From positions 1 through 25,184 of the forward strand of contig JAYUQC010000186.1 of NCBI GenBank assembly GCA_043759735.1: a stretch of DNA of 25,184 bases, given 5' to 3'. Positions 8,086 through 15,501 of the stretch are shown here, one piece after another. The stretch comes from CAISIP01 sp043759735 (lineage in GTDB: Bacteria > Pseudomonadota > Gammaproteobacteria > Burkholderiales > Burkholderiaceae_C). Numbering within the stretch: position 1 is the first letter of the stretch; each line of letters opens with the position of its first letter. The notes beneath the pieces were generated by a model. It ran no database searches. It saw only the letters and a program-made list of their open reading frames with translations, and was not told where the DNA came from. Made by a program: the position numbers and the translations under genes.

Positions 8086-9012
8086 GTGAACCTGCGCCGG
8101 CTCAAGTATTTCGTCAAGATCGTCGACATCGGCAGCCTCACGCAGGCGGCCGATGTGCTGCACATCGCCCAGCCGGCGCTGAGCCAGCAGCTTGCCACGC
8201 TGGAAGGTGAATTCCGCCAGCAACTGCTGGTGCGCACCAAGCGCGGCGTCACGCCCACCGAAGCCGGCATGGTGTTGTACCGCCATGCCCAGATCATCCT
8301 GCGCCAGTTCGAGCAGGCGCAAAGCGACGTCAAACATTCCGGGCAGACGCTGAGCGGCCAGGTCTCGGTCGGCCTGGCGCCCGGCACCGCGGCGTCCGCG
8401 CTGTCGCTGCCGCTGCTCAAGGCGGTGCGCGCGCGGCATCCCGGCATCTTGCTGTACCTGAACGAAAACTTCGGCACCACGCTGAGCGAGCTGATCATGA
8501 ACGGCCGCATGGACATGGCGGTGCTGTACGGCAGCAAGCCGGTGCACGGGCTGTCGTTCCTGCCGCTGCTCAAGGAAGACATGTACCTGGTCAGCCCCGC
8601 CGATGTGCCGATGCCCGACACCCAGATCGACCTGGTCCAGCTGCTGGACATCGAGCTGCTGCTGCCGCGCCCCTACAACGTGGTGCGCAGGCTGGTCGAC
8701 GAGGCCTTCATGGCGATCCACCGCACGCCGCATGTGGTGGCCGAGATCGAATCGGCAACCACGCTGGTGGCCGCCATCGGCGACGGCCTGGGCGCCACGA
8801 TCCTGCCGGTATCGGCGGCGCGCGTCGTCGGGCTCGCGTGCAACGCGCATCTGCGCCGGATCGTCAACCCGGTGATCGAGGCGCCGCTGTCGCTGTGCCT
8901 GTCGGACCACCTGCCGCTGTCCGAACCGGCTCTGGCCGTGAAGGAGATCCTGCTCGAGCTGGTGGCGGACCTCGCCGCGCACAACGCGCTGGGGCAGCTC
9001 GAACCGTCATAA
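8086..9012 (+). CDS. nac: LysR-family regulator, Nac (nitrogen assimilation control) type
   Basis: The 308-aa product has an N-terminal winged helix-turn-helix (about residues 1-60, NLRRLKYFVKIVDIGSLTQAADVLHIAQPALSQQLATLEGEF) that is nearly the same as my recollection of enterobacterial Nac. The similarity continues through RTKRGVTPTEAG, LSGQVSVGLAPGTAAS, MDMAVLYG and EIESATTLVAAIGDGLGATILP in the effector domain. Nac proteins activate sigma-70 promoters of nitrogen-source genes through ATA-N9-TAT boxes. The GTG at 8086 aligns with the Nac start; a GTG at 8071 would add five residues. No sigma-54 promoter, which drives nac in enterics, is visible upstream. Its box-bearing targets surround it at 7934, 9101, 14042 and 15636. 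The TAA stop overlaps the box of the downstream operon. Confidence 0.9.
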   Translation: MNLRRLKYFVKIVDIGSLTQAADVLHIAQPALSQQLATLEGEFRQQLLVRTKRGVTPTEAGMVLYRHAQIILRQFEQAQSDVKHSGQTLSGQVSVGLAPGTAASALSLPLLKAVRARHPGILLYLNENFGTTLSELIMNGRMDMAVLYGSKPVHGLSFLPLLKEDMYLVSPADVPMPDTQIDLVQLLDIELLLPRPYNVVRRLVDEAFMAIHRTPHVVAEIESATTLVAAIGDGLGATILPVSAARVVGLACNAHLRRIVNPVIEAPLSLCLSDHLPLSEPALAVKEILLELVADLAAHNALGQLEPS

Positions 9013-9073
9013 GACGGTCTTATCGCTACAGGCCCAATCCGTCTTTGCGCACGGTCCTGACGGGCCGTACAGT
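9009..9073 (+). promoter_or_regulatory. Nac-type box and promoter of the carboxylase/pxp operon
   Basis: The perfect inverted repeat ATAAGA-CGG-TCTTAT (9009-9023) fits ATA-N9-TAT. It is followed by 21 nt, a -35 TTGCGC (9045-9050), 17 nt and a -10 TACAGT (9068-9073). The predicted start point is about 9080, giving a leader of about 20 nt before ATG 9101. The box overlaps the stop codon of the nac-like gene (9010-9012). The stretch from the box through the -35 is nearly identical to the copy at 13933. Confidence 0.8.
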
Positions 9074-9100
9074 GGCCTTTTCTTGGGCACGGGCCGCGCG

Positions 9101-9583
9101 ATGGAACTGCAGAAAATCAAGCAACTGATCGACCTGTTGGCGGCGTCCGACCTGGGTGAGATCGAACTGGTCGAGGGCGAGCACAGGATTCGGCTGGTCA
9201 AGCGGATGCGCGGCGCGGACTGCCTGCACCCGGCAACGCCGACCTCGCCCGATGTGCGCCCACCGCATCCATCAGCACATGGATCTCCGCCGGATCAGGC
9301 TGCGGCTGCGGCTGCGATCACCACGCCTGCGGCGGACACCGGTGACGTGGTCACTGCGCCGCTGTTCGGCATCGTGCATCTCGGGCCCGCGCCCAATGCA
9401 CCGGCGTTTGTGAATCCGGGTGACACGGTTGGATCCGGGCAGACGCTGTGTGTCGTGGAAGCGATGAAGATGTTTCATGAAGTCAAGGCCGACCGGGTCG
9501 CACGCGTCGTCGCCATCCTGGCCGGCGCCGGCCAGGAGGTCGACGCCGGCGCGCCGCTGATCCGGCTGGCGGCGGCGGAGTAA
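9101..9583 (+). CDS. biotin carboxyl carrier protein (AccB-like)
   Basis: The 160-aa product has an AccB-type N-terminal helix (MELQKIKQLIDLLAASDLGEIELVEG), a Pro/Ala-rich mobile linker at about residues 42-80, and a C-terminal biotinyl domain. That domain carries the biotinylation motif VEAMKM with acceptor lysine K123. The protein carries CO2 on biotin between a biotin carboxylase and a carboxyltransferase. A TTG at 9083 in frame was rejected because ATG 9101 matches the family start and leaves a sensible leader after the predicted start point near 9080. As first gene of an operon with biotin carboxylase and PxpB/PxpC, it is probably dedicated to this pathway rather than to fatty-acid synthesis. 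Confidence 0.92.
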   Translation: MELQKIKQLIDLLAASDLGEIELVEGEHRIRLVKRMRGADCLHPATPTSPDVRPPHPSAHGSPPDQAAAAAAITTPAADTGDVVTAPLFGIVHLGPAPNAPAFVNPGDTVGSGQTLCVVEAMKMFHEVKADRVARVVAILAGAGQEVDAGAPLIRLAAAE

Positions 9584-9587
9584 TCCG

Positions 9588-10940
9588 ATGTTCGACAAGG
9601 TCCTGGTCGCCAATCGAGGCGAAGTCGCGCTGCGCATCCTGCGCGCCTGCCGCCAGCTCGGGCTGCACACGGTGGCCATCCATTCCGAGGCCGACGCGCA
9701 GGCGGCTTACCTGCGGCACGCCGACCAGGCGCTGTGCATTGGCCCGGCGGCAGCGCAGCGCAGCTACCTGAACGCTGCCGCGATCCTGCTGGCGGCGCAG
9801 GCCTGCGGCGCGCAGGCGATCCATCCGGGTTACGGCTTCCTGTCGGAGGATGCGGACTTTGCGCACGCCGTGCGCGACGCGGGGCTGACCTTCATCGGGC
9901 CCACAGCGGAGTCGATTCGCACCATGGGTGACAAGGTGGCCGCCAAGCGGGCCATGTGCAAGGCCGGCGTGCCCTGTGTACCGGGGCCGGACGAGGCGCT
10001 GCCCGCCGATCCAGACCAGATCCTGGCGGTCGCCAGCGCGGTCGGCTACCCGGTCATCGTCAAGGCGTCCGGCGGCGGCGGCGGCCGCGGGATGCGCGTC
10101 GTGTTCGAGGCCGCGCAGTTGCTGGGCGCTGTCGCCATCACGCGCGAGGAGGCGCGCCGTGCCTTCGGCAACCCGGCGCTGTATATCGAGCGCTACTTCG
10201 AGCATCCGCGCCACATCGAGATCCAGGTGCTCTGCGACACCCATGGCCACACTTTGTGGCTGGGCTCGCGCGACTGTTCGCTGCAACGGCGCAACCAGAA
10301 GGTGGTCGAGGAGGCGCCGGCCGTGGGCATCGCGCCGGCCCTGGTGGCGCAGGTCGGCGCGCGCTGTGTGCAGGCGTGCCGGGAGATCGGCTACCACGGG
10401 GCCGGCACGTTCGAGTTCCTGTACCAGGACGGCAGCTTCCATTTCATCGAAATGAACACCCGGCTGCAGGTCGAGCACACCGTCACCGAAATGATCACCG
10501 GCATCGACATCGTGCAGCAGCAACTGCGCATCGCGCGCGGCGAGCAGCTGGGTTTCGACCAGGCCGCCATCGTCGAACGCGGCCATGCGTTCGAATGCCG
10601 CATCAATGCCGAGGACCCGCACACCTTCGCGCCGTCGCCCGGGCGTGTGACGCGATGGGACACACCCGGCGGCATGGGTGTGCGCTTCGATTCGCACATC
10701 CACGCCAACGACATCGTGCCGCCCCACTACGACTCGCTGCTCGGCAAACTCGTCACCCACGGCGATTCCCGCCCGCAGGCGCTGGCACGCATGCGGGCGG
10801 CGCTGGGTGAAATGCGGGTCGAGGGTATCCAGACCAACATCGCCCTGCACCAGTTCCTGCTGCGCGACCCGGGCGTCGTGGCCGGCGGAGTGGACAACCA
10901 CCATCTGGAGCGCCTGCTTGCGGCGCGCAGCGCAGTATGA
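9588..10940 (+). CDS. biotin carboxylase subunit (AccC-like)
   Basis: The 450-aa product is full length for a biotin carboxylase (about 450 aa). It catalyses ATP- and bicarbonate-dependent carboxylation of carrier-bound biotin. Domains in order: N-terminal biotin carboxylase fold (FDKVLVANRGEVALRILRACR, then AIHPGYGFLSEDADFA), ATP-grasp domain with the glycine loop KASGGGGGRGMR, the metal/bicarbonate block EMNTRLQVEHTVTEMITGID, and a C-terminal domain with HAFECRINAEDP. It starts 4 nt after the carrier-protein stop. The genes that follow encode PxpB/PxpC, which are homologous to the carboxyltransferase (AHS1/AHS2) part of urea carboxylase. An N-carboxylase role is therefore more likely than acetyl-CoA carboxylase. 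Confidence 0.93.
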   Translation: MFDKVLVANRGEVALRILRACRQLGLHTVAIHSEADAQAAYLRHADQALCIGPAAAQRSYLNAAAILLAAQACGAQAIHPGYGFLSEDADFAHAVRDAGLTFIGPTAESIRTMGDKVAAKRAMCKAGVPCVPGPDEALPADPDQILAVASAVGYPVIVKASGGGGGRGMRVVFEAAQLLGAVAITREEARRAFGNPALYIERYFEHPRHIEIQVLCDTHGHTLWLGSRDCSLQRRNQKVVEEAPAVGIAPALVAQVGARCVQACREIGYHGAGTFEFLYQDGSFHFIEMNTRLQVEHTVTEMITGIDIVQQQLRIARGEQLGFDQAAIVERGHAFECRINAEDPHTFAPSPGRVTRWDTPGGMGVRFDSHIHANDIVPPHYDSLLGKLVTHGDSRPQALARMRAALGEMRVEGIQTNIALHQFLLRDPGVVAGGVDNHHLERLLAARSAV

Positions 10941-11002
10941 GCGCCGCGCCGGGCCGCCCCAAGCAAGCTCGCACCGCAGCCCGCCAGGGCGAAGGTGTTC
11001 CA

Positions 11003-11677
11003 ATGAACTCGTGCGACACCAGAGCGGACACCCCCTGCGTCAGCCTGCTGGGCACCACAGCCCTGCTATTCGAAGCACCGGGCATGCTCGACCTCGAACT
11101 GCAGCGCCGCATCTGGTCGCTGGCACGCCAGGCGCAAACCTGGGACGGCGTGCAGGAAGCCGTTCCCGGCATGAATAACCTGATGCTGACCTTCACGCGG
11201 CCGCCCGACGACCCCGCCGCGCTGGAGGCGGCCTTGCGCCAGGCGTGGTTGAACGGGCACGCGGTGCAACTTGAGGGCAAGACGGTCGAGCTGCCGGTCG
11301 TATATGGCGCAGAGTCCGGCCCGCACCTAGCCGACGTGGTGGCGCACACCGGCCTGACGGTGCAGGAAATCGTGCGTATCCATACCGCGCCGCTGTACAT
11401 CGTCTACGCCCTGGGCAGCCACCCAGGCTACTGCTACCTGGGTGGCATGGACGCGCGCATTGCGACACCGCGCAGACGCGTTCCGGTGGTGCACCTGCCG
11501 GGTGGTTCGGTCTCCATCGGCGGTATCCAGACCGGCGTGTCCGCGTCCGACGGGCCCAGCGGCTGGAACACCATCGGCCGCACGGCCATGCATTTCTTCG
11601 ACCCGCAACGCGACCCGCCGGCGCTGCTGGCGCCGGGCGACAAGATCCGTTTCGTCGTCGAGAGGATCGACCGGTGA
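11003..11677 (+). CDS. pxpB: 5-oxoprolinase subunit PxpB (KipI/AHS1 family)
   Basis: The 224-aa product has the PxpB/KipI signature. The N-terminal half includes LGTTALLFEAPG, LQRRIWSLA and GMNNLMLTF. The C-terminal cyclophilin-like half includes ELPVVYGAESGPHLADVVAHTGLT, SHPGYCYLGGMDARIATPRR, and SIGGIQTGVSASDGPSGWNTIGRT. With PxpA and PxpC it forms the ATP-dependent enzyme that opens 5-oxoproline to glutamate. It is also homologous to the AHS1 half of urea carboxylase and allophanate-type enzymes. ATG 11003 has AAGGTG 7 nt upstream. An earlier ATG at 10937, overlapping the biotin-carboxylase stop as ATGA, would add 22 basic residues and cannot be excluded. It overlaps pxpC by 4 nt. Confidence 0.9.
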   Translation: MNSCDTRADTPCVSLLGTTALLFEAPGMLDLELQRRIWSLARQAQTWDGVQEAVPGMNNLMLTFTRPPDDPAALEAALRQAWLNGHAVQLEGKTVELPVVYGAESGPHLADVVAHTGLTVQEIVRIHTAPLYIVYALGSHPGYCYLGGMDARIATPRRRVPVVHLPGGSVSIGGIQTGVSASDGPSGWNTIGRTAMHFFDPQRDPPALLAPGDKIRFVVERIDR

Positions 11678-12714
11678 TCGAGGTCCTCACCCCGGGCGCG
11701 CTGGCCACGGTGCAGGACCTCGGCCGCGCCGGCCACCTGCGTTTCGGTGTCGGCACCGCCGGCGCGATGGACCGCCTGGCCCTGGTCGCCGGCAACCTGA
11801 TGCTGGGCAACGCGCCCGGCGCGGCCGGCATCGAGATACCGGTGTTCCCGTTCCAGGTCCGGTTCCTGAACGACCTGGCCTTCGCGGTGACCGGCGGCGA
11901 TGTCGTGGCCAGCCTCGACGGGCGTCCCTTGCTGCCCTGGTGGACACAATACGCCCGGGCCGGCCAGTTGTTGCGCCTCGGCGGCCCGGCGGGCAACGCG
12001 GGTGCGGGCGCACGTGCCTACCTGCTGCTCGCGGGGGGTGTCGATGTGCCCCTGGTGTTGGGCTCGCGCAGTACCCAGTTGCGCGGCCAGTTTGGTGGCC
12101 ATGCGGGCCGCGCGCTGGCCACCGGCGACAGCTTGCCTGCAGGCGCGGTCGATGCACCGAGCGCACCGGCCGCTGCATCGGCAGCGGCGCATCGCAGCCC
12201 GGGATTCGGCGTCGTGCCTCCCGCCATTGCATTGCCGGACACGGCGTTCGCCGCCGCCTTGCCCGAAGGTGCGCCAGTGGCCACGGCCCTGCGCGTGTTG
12301 CCGGCGGCGGAGTACGAGCTGTTCGATGCGCCGTCGGTGCAGGCCTTCTGGGCCACCGGCTGGAAGATCAGCGCACAGAGCGACCGCTATGGATACCGCC
12401 TGAGTGGCCCGGCGCTGGCGCTCGCGCGCCCCGGCGAGACGCGCTCGCACGGCATCGTTCCGGGCGTGATCCAGGTGCCGCACGGCGGGCAGCCGATCGT
12501 CCAGATGCGCGACGCGCAGCCTTCGGGGGGTTACCCCAAGATCGGCACCGTGATCGAGGCCGACCTCTGGCGGCTCAGCCAGGCGCGCGCAGGCTCGCTG
12601 ATCCGCTTCGTTCCGACCACCTATGCCGACGCCGTGGCGGCGCTGCGCAGCGCCGACGCCTACCTCGACCGGGTGCGCCATCTGTGCAACCTGTACCGGC
12701 AACTCAAATCCTGA
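11674..12714 (+). CDS. pxpC: 5-oxoprolinase subunit PxpC (KipA/AHS2 family)
   Basis: The 346-aa product carries the family blocks IEVLTPGALATVQDLGRAGHLRFGVGTAGAMDRLALVAGNLMLGN, GIEIPVFPFQVRF, AYLLLAGGVDVPLVLGSRSTQL, the C-terminal DRYGYRLSGPALAL, SHGIVPGVIQVPHGGQPIVQMRDAQPSGGYPKIGTVIEADLW, and LIRFVPTTYADAVAALR. It is the partner of PxpB in the lactam-opening enzyme and homologous to the AHS2 half of the urea-carboxylase carboxyltransferase. It starts at GTG 11674 inside the pxpB stop (GTGA), indicating translational coupling. Length agrees with the family (about 310-350 aa). The central loop around residues 150-175 is Ala/Ser-rich and probably variable. Confidence 0.92.
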   Translation: MIEVLTPGALATVQDLGRAGHLRFGVGTAGAMDRLALVAGNLMLGNAPGAAGIEIPVFPFQVRFLNDLAFAVTGGDVVASLDGRPLLPWWTQYARAGQLLRLGGPAGNAGAGARAYLLLAGGVDVPLVLGSRSTQLRGQFGGHAGRALATGDSLPAGAVDAPSAPAAASAAAHRSPGFGVVPPAIALPDTAFAAALPEGAPVATALRVLPAAEYELFDAPSVQAFWATGWKISAQSDRYGYRLSGPALALARPGETRSHGIVPGVIQVPHGGQPIVQMRDAQPSGGYPKIGTVIEADLWRLSQARAGSLIRFVPTTYADAVAALRSADAYLDRVRHLCNLYRQLKS

Positions 12715-12718
12715 GGCC

Positions 12719-13144
12719 ATGAAGCAGGCAACCCCATCCAGCACCGCCCTCGACTGGCAGCGCATCGCCGGCTGGCTGGCCGCGGCCGACATCGATTGCA
12801 TCGAGATCGGTGCACCGGGCATGCAGCTGCGCATGGTGCGCGGCGCAGCCGGTTACCGGGTAGAGCAAGAGAACCCGCGCGCGACGGCGATGGTCCAGAC
12901 CAGCAGCGCACGGGCTCCGTGTGCCGGCGTGTTCCTGCAGGCGCACCCACTGCGCTCCGAAGCACTGGCGAAGGCGGGCCAGCCGGTGGCCGCCGGCGAC
13001 GTGGTGGCGCTGCTGCGCATCGGCGAGTTGCTGGTGCCCGTGACCGCGCCGGCCCGGGGCACGGTGGTCGGCGCGCTGGCGCCGCAAGACAGCCTGGTGG
13101 GATTCGGTACGCCGCTGGTGCAGATTACCCCAGGAGACGCATGA
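12719..13144 (+). CDS. biotin-carrier-like protein lacking the biotin lysine
   Basis: The product is 141 aa. It has the same plan as the carrier protein at 9101: an AccB-like N-terminus (LDWQRIAGWLAAADIDCIEIGAPGMQLRMVR), a linker at about residues 48-62, and a biotinyl/lipoyl-like domain (VFLQAHPLRSEALAKAGQPVAAGDVVALLRIGELLVPVTAPARGTVVGAL). Aligned without gaps to the upstream carrier, the modified lysine of EAMKM falls on E103 of RIGEL, so this copy should not be biotinylated. It starts at ATG 12719, 4 nt after the pxpC stop, and its stop overlaps the pxpA start by one base. A structural or regulatory role in a carboxylase complex is possible, but this is inference. Confidence 0.85.
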   Translation: MKQATPSSTALDWQRIAGWLAAADIDCIEIGAPGMQLRMVRGAAGYRVEQENPRATAMVQTSSARAPCAGVFLQAHPLRSEALAKAGQPVAAGDVVALLRIGELLVPVTAPARGTVVGALAPQDSLVGFGTPLVQITPGDA

Positions 13145-13911
13145 TGGAAATCGACCTCAACTCCGATCTCGGCGAGGGCTTCGGCCCGTGGCGCATGGGC
13201 GACGATCTCGCCCTGATGGACGTCATCTCGTCGGCCAACGTGGCGTGCGGCTTCCACGCCGGCGACCCGGTGATCATGGACCGTACCGTGCGACAGGCGC
13301 GCGAGCGCGGCATCGACGTCGGGGCCCACGTCGGTTTTCCGGACCTGCTGGGCTTCGGTCGCCGGCAGATCCAGGCCGACCCGCTGGAGCTGGCGAACTA
13401 CGTCGTGTACCAGCTCGGCGCCTTGGCCGGCATTGCCAGGGCGGCAGGACACCAAATGACCCACATGAGTTTCCACGGCGCTTTAGGCAACATGGCCGCG
13501 GCCGACCCGAAACTCGCCGAGCCACTGGTGCGCGCCGTCGCGGATTTCGACGCCAGTCTCATCATCAGCGTGTCCACCGACACCGCGATCGAACGCGCCG
13601 CCGACCGCGCCGGTGTGCGCGTGGCCACCACCTTCCTCGCCGACCGCGCCTACGACGATGCCGGCGCGCTCGTCTCGCGCAAACTGCCTGGTGCCGTGGT
13701 TCACGACACCCAGGCGGTGCTGCAGCGCGTGTTGCAGGTTCTGCAGGACCGCACAGTGACCAGCATCACCGGGCGCACGCGGCCGATGCCGGTGCAGTCG
13801 ATCCTGCTGCACGGCGATACGCCCGGCGCGGTGGAACTGGCCCGTACCGTGCGCCGCGCGATCGAAAGCAGCGGCGGCCGCGTGGTTCCGGTATCGCGCC
13901 TGCATCGCTAG
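13144..13911 (+). CDS. pxpA: 5-oxoprolinase subunit PxpA (LamB/YcsF family)
   Basis: The 255-aa product is the normal family length. Signature blocks: MEIDLNSDLGEGFGPW, SSANVACGFHAGDPVIMDRTV, GAHVGFPDLLGFGRRQI, MSFHGALGN, and VQSILLHGDTPGAVELA near the end. PxpA is the hydrolytic component that, with PxpB and PxpC and ATP, opens 5-oxoproline to glutamate. Related LamB/YcsF proteins sit in lactam- and amide-using clusters. ATG 13144 is preferred because AGGAG (13132-13136) is 7 nt away; ATG 13141 would add one Met. The one-base overlap with the upstream stop (TGATG) suggests coupled translation. It is the last gene of the operon starting at 9101. Confidence 0.93.
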   Translation: MEIDLNSDLGEGFGPWRMGDDLALMDVISSANVACGFHAGDPVIMDRTVRQARERGIDVGAHVGFPDLLGFGRRQIQADPLELANYVVYQLGALAGIARAAGHQMTHMSFHGALGNMAAADPKLAEPLVRAVADFDASLIISVSTDTAIERAADRAGVRVATTFLADRAYDDAGALVSRKLPGAVVHDTQAVLQRVLQVLQDRTVTSITGRTRPMPVQSILLHGDTPGAVELARTVRRAIESSGGRVVPVSRLHR

Positions 13912-13932
13912 GCCGGGCCCGTCGCGGCACAT

Positions 13933-13997
13933 ATAAGAAGCTCTTATCGGGACAAGCCCAATCCGTCTTTGCCCCGCGCGCACGCCATCGGTACATT
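13933..13997 (+). promoter_or_regulatory. Nac-type box and promoter of the SDR operon
   Basis: The box ATAAGA-AGC-TCTTAT (13933-13947; ATA-N9-TAT, perfect inverted repeat) is followed by 21 nt, a -35 TTGCCC (13969-13974), 17 nt and a -10 TACATT (13992-13997). The predicted start point is about 14004, 38 nt before ATG 14042. Between box and -35 it shares the segment CCCAATCCGTC with the copy at 9009. Confidence 0.8.
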
Positions 13998-14041
13998 GGT
14001 TGGCGAGCGAACGGTTCATTCACCCCCCCACAGACCCCCCG

Positions 14042-14797
14042 ATGCCATTCTCAGACTACAAGACAGCACTCGTCACCGGCGCATCGTCGGGAATAGGCGC
14101 CGCCATCGTCGAGCGTTTTTGCCGCGAAGGGCTGCAGGTGCATGCACTGGCGCGCAGCGATTCCGCGCTGCAGGACCTGGCCACACTTACCGGCTGTATT
14201 CCCCAGGTGATGGACGTGGCCGACCTGGGCGCGATCACGCGACTCACGGGCGAGGTGCAGTTCGACATCCTGGTCAACAACGCGGGTGTGAACCAGCCCG
14301 GCTCGATCCTGGACGCACAGGCCGCCGACATCGACCTGCAGATGGCCGTCAATCTGCAGGCGGCGCTGCACCTGGTGCGCCTGATCATGCCCGGCATGGT
14401 GGCGCGCGACTGCGGCCACATTGTGAACATCAGCTCGATTGCCGCCATCTACAACTTCGGCGGTAACACCACCTACCACGTCACCAAGGCCGGGCTGCAC
14501 ACCCTGTCGCGGCAACTGCGCGTGGACGCCATGGGCAAACGGGTGCGGGTCACCGAAATCTGCCCCGGGCGCGTGGCCACCGACATCTTCGGCCACGTGC
14601 TGGGCGATGTCGAAGCAGCACGCAAGGAATTCATCGACGGCTTCGAGCTTCCGCTGGCCAGCGACATTGCCGACGCGATCGCGTTCGCGATTGCCGCGCC
14701 GCGCGCGATGAACATCTCGCACATGGAGATTTTGCCGACGCTGCAGGTCCCCGGCGGACTGACCACCATCAAGCGCGACGACGCGCCATCGGCCTGA
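14042..14797 (+). CDS. short-chain dehydrogenase/reductase (SDR), classical
   Basis: The 251-aa product is a classical SDR, an NAD(P)-dependent oxidoreductase acting on an alcohol or ketone. Visible motifs: cofactor loop TGASSGIG (residues 12-19), ILVNNAGVN, the catalytic Ser in NISSIAAI, and the Tyr-x3-Lys pair in YHVTKAGLHTLSRQLR. ICPGRVATDIFG follows at the usual place. The C-terminus contains MNISHMEILPTLQV, as in YdfG-like 3-hydroxy acid dehydrogenases, so a hydroxy-acid substrate is possible but unproved. ATG 14042 lies downstream of the Nac-type promoter; a further-upstream in-frame TTG near 14000 would precede the predicted transcript start. It is followed after 25 nt by the RraA-like gene. 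Confidence 0.9.
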   Translation: MPFSDYKTALVTGASSGIGAAIVERFCREGLQVHALARSDSALQDLATLTGCIPQVMDVADLGAITRLTGEVQFDILVNNAGVNQPGSILDAQAADIDLQMAVNLQAALHLVRLIMPGMVARDCGHIVNISSIAAIYNFGGNTTYHVTKAGLHTLSRQLRVDAMGKRVRVTEICPGRVATDIFGHVLGDVEAARKEFIDGFELPLASDIADAIAFAIAAPRAMNISHMEILPTLQVPGGLTTIKRDDAPSA

Positions 14798-14822
14798 CGG
14801 CCGCAACCACCAAGAACCTCCT

Positions 14823-15488
14823 ATGACAAACACCGGCGCACGCACAAACCCGTCCGCACCGCAGGCCGACGTCAGCATCCTGGCCAACCTGCGCAGCATC
14901 GCCGTCGCGCTATTGAGCGACAACCTGCATCGCAGCATCGGCAGCACCGGGCTGCAGCCCTACCACCGCCCAAAGGCGATGGCCGGCACGGCCGTCACTG
15001 TGCGCACGCGCGGCGGCGACAACCTCGCCATCCTGCGCGCGTACGAGTACTGCCGACCGGGCGACGTGATGGTCGTCGATTGTGGTGGTGACCTGAACAA
15101 CGCGGTGGTCGGCGGCATCTTGACCTACTACGGCTTCACGATCGGCCTGTCGGGCATGGTCATTGATGGCGCGATCCGCGATGTGGCCGAAATCCGCGAC
15201 CGCGACTTCCCGGTTTACGCGCGCGGCGTCAACCACCGCGGCCCCTACAAGGACGGCCCGGGCGAGATCAACGTGCCGGTGTCGGTAGGCGGCATGGTCG
15301 TGAACCCGGGCGACATCGTCGTCGGCGACCAGGATGGTCTGCTGGCCTTCGACGCGGCCGAGGCGCCGCAGCTGATCGAGAAGGCGCTGGCACAGGCCCG
15401 CAAGGAAGCCGAGACCATGCGCGCGATGAAGGAGGGCCGGTGGGACCGGTCGTTCATCGCCGCGCTGGAGGCGCGCGCCGCGAACTGA
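14823..15488 (+). CDS. RraA-like / HMG-aldolase family protein
   Basis: The 221-aa product has the RraA/4-hydroxy-4-methyl-2-oxoglutarate aldolase fold: SDNLHR near residue 32, GTAVTVRTRGGDN, GDVMVVDCGGDLNNAVVGGIL, GMVIDGAIRD with R119/D120 matching the pyruvate-stabilising Arg and metal-linked Asp of the aldolases, and NPGDIVVGDQDGLLAF. Retention of the R-D pair favours an aldolase or decarboxylase over the RNase-E-inhibitor role of E. coli RraA. It shares the SDR promoter. Its likely task is retro-aldol cleavage or decarboxylation of an oxo acid made by this pathway; that is inference. The labels 'demethylmenaquinone methyltransferase' and 'MenG' often attached to this family are historic errors. 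Confidence 0.88.
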   Translation: MTNTGARTNPSAPQADVSILANLRSIAVALLSDNLHRSIGSTGLQPYHRPKAMAGTAVTVRTRGGDNLAILRAYEYCRPGDVMVVDCGGDLNNAVVGGILTYYGFTIGLSGMVIDGAIRDVAEIRDRDFPVYARGVNHRGPYKDGPGEINVPVSVGGMVVNPGDIVVGDQDGLLAFDAAEAPQLIEKALAQARKEAETMRAMKEGRWDRSFIAALEARAAN

Positions 15489-15501
15489 ACCGCGCGCACG
15501 C

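Noticed and set aside
9101..10940. Assignment of the carrier and carboxylase pair as housekeeping accB-accC for fatty-acid synthesis
   Set aside because: The pair is cotranscribed with pxpB/pxpC/pxpA behind a Nac-type promoter, and the carrier sequence is divergent. A dedicated role fits better, although absence of another accBC in the genome was not testable.
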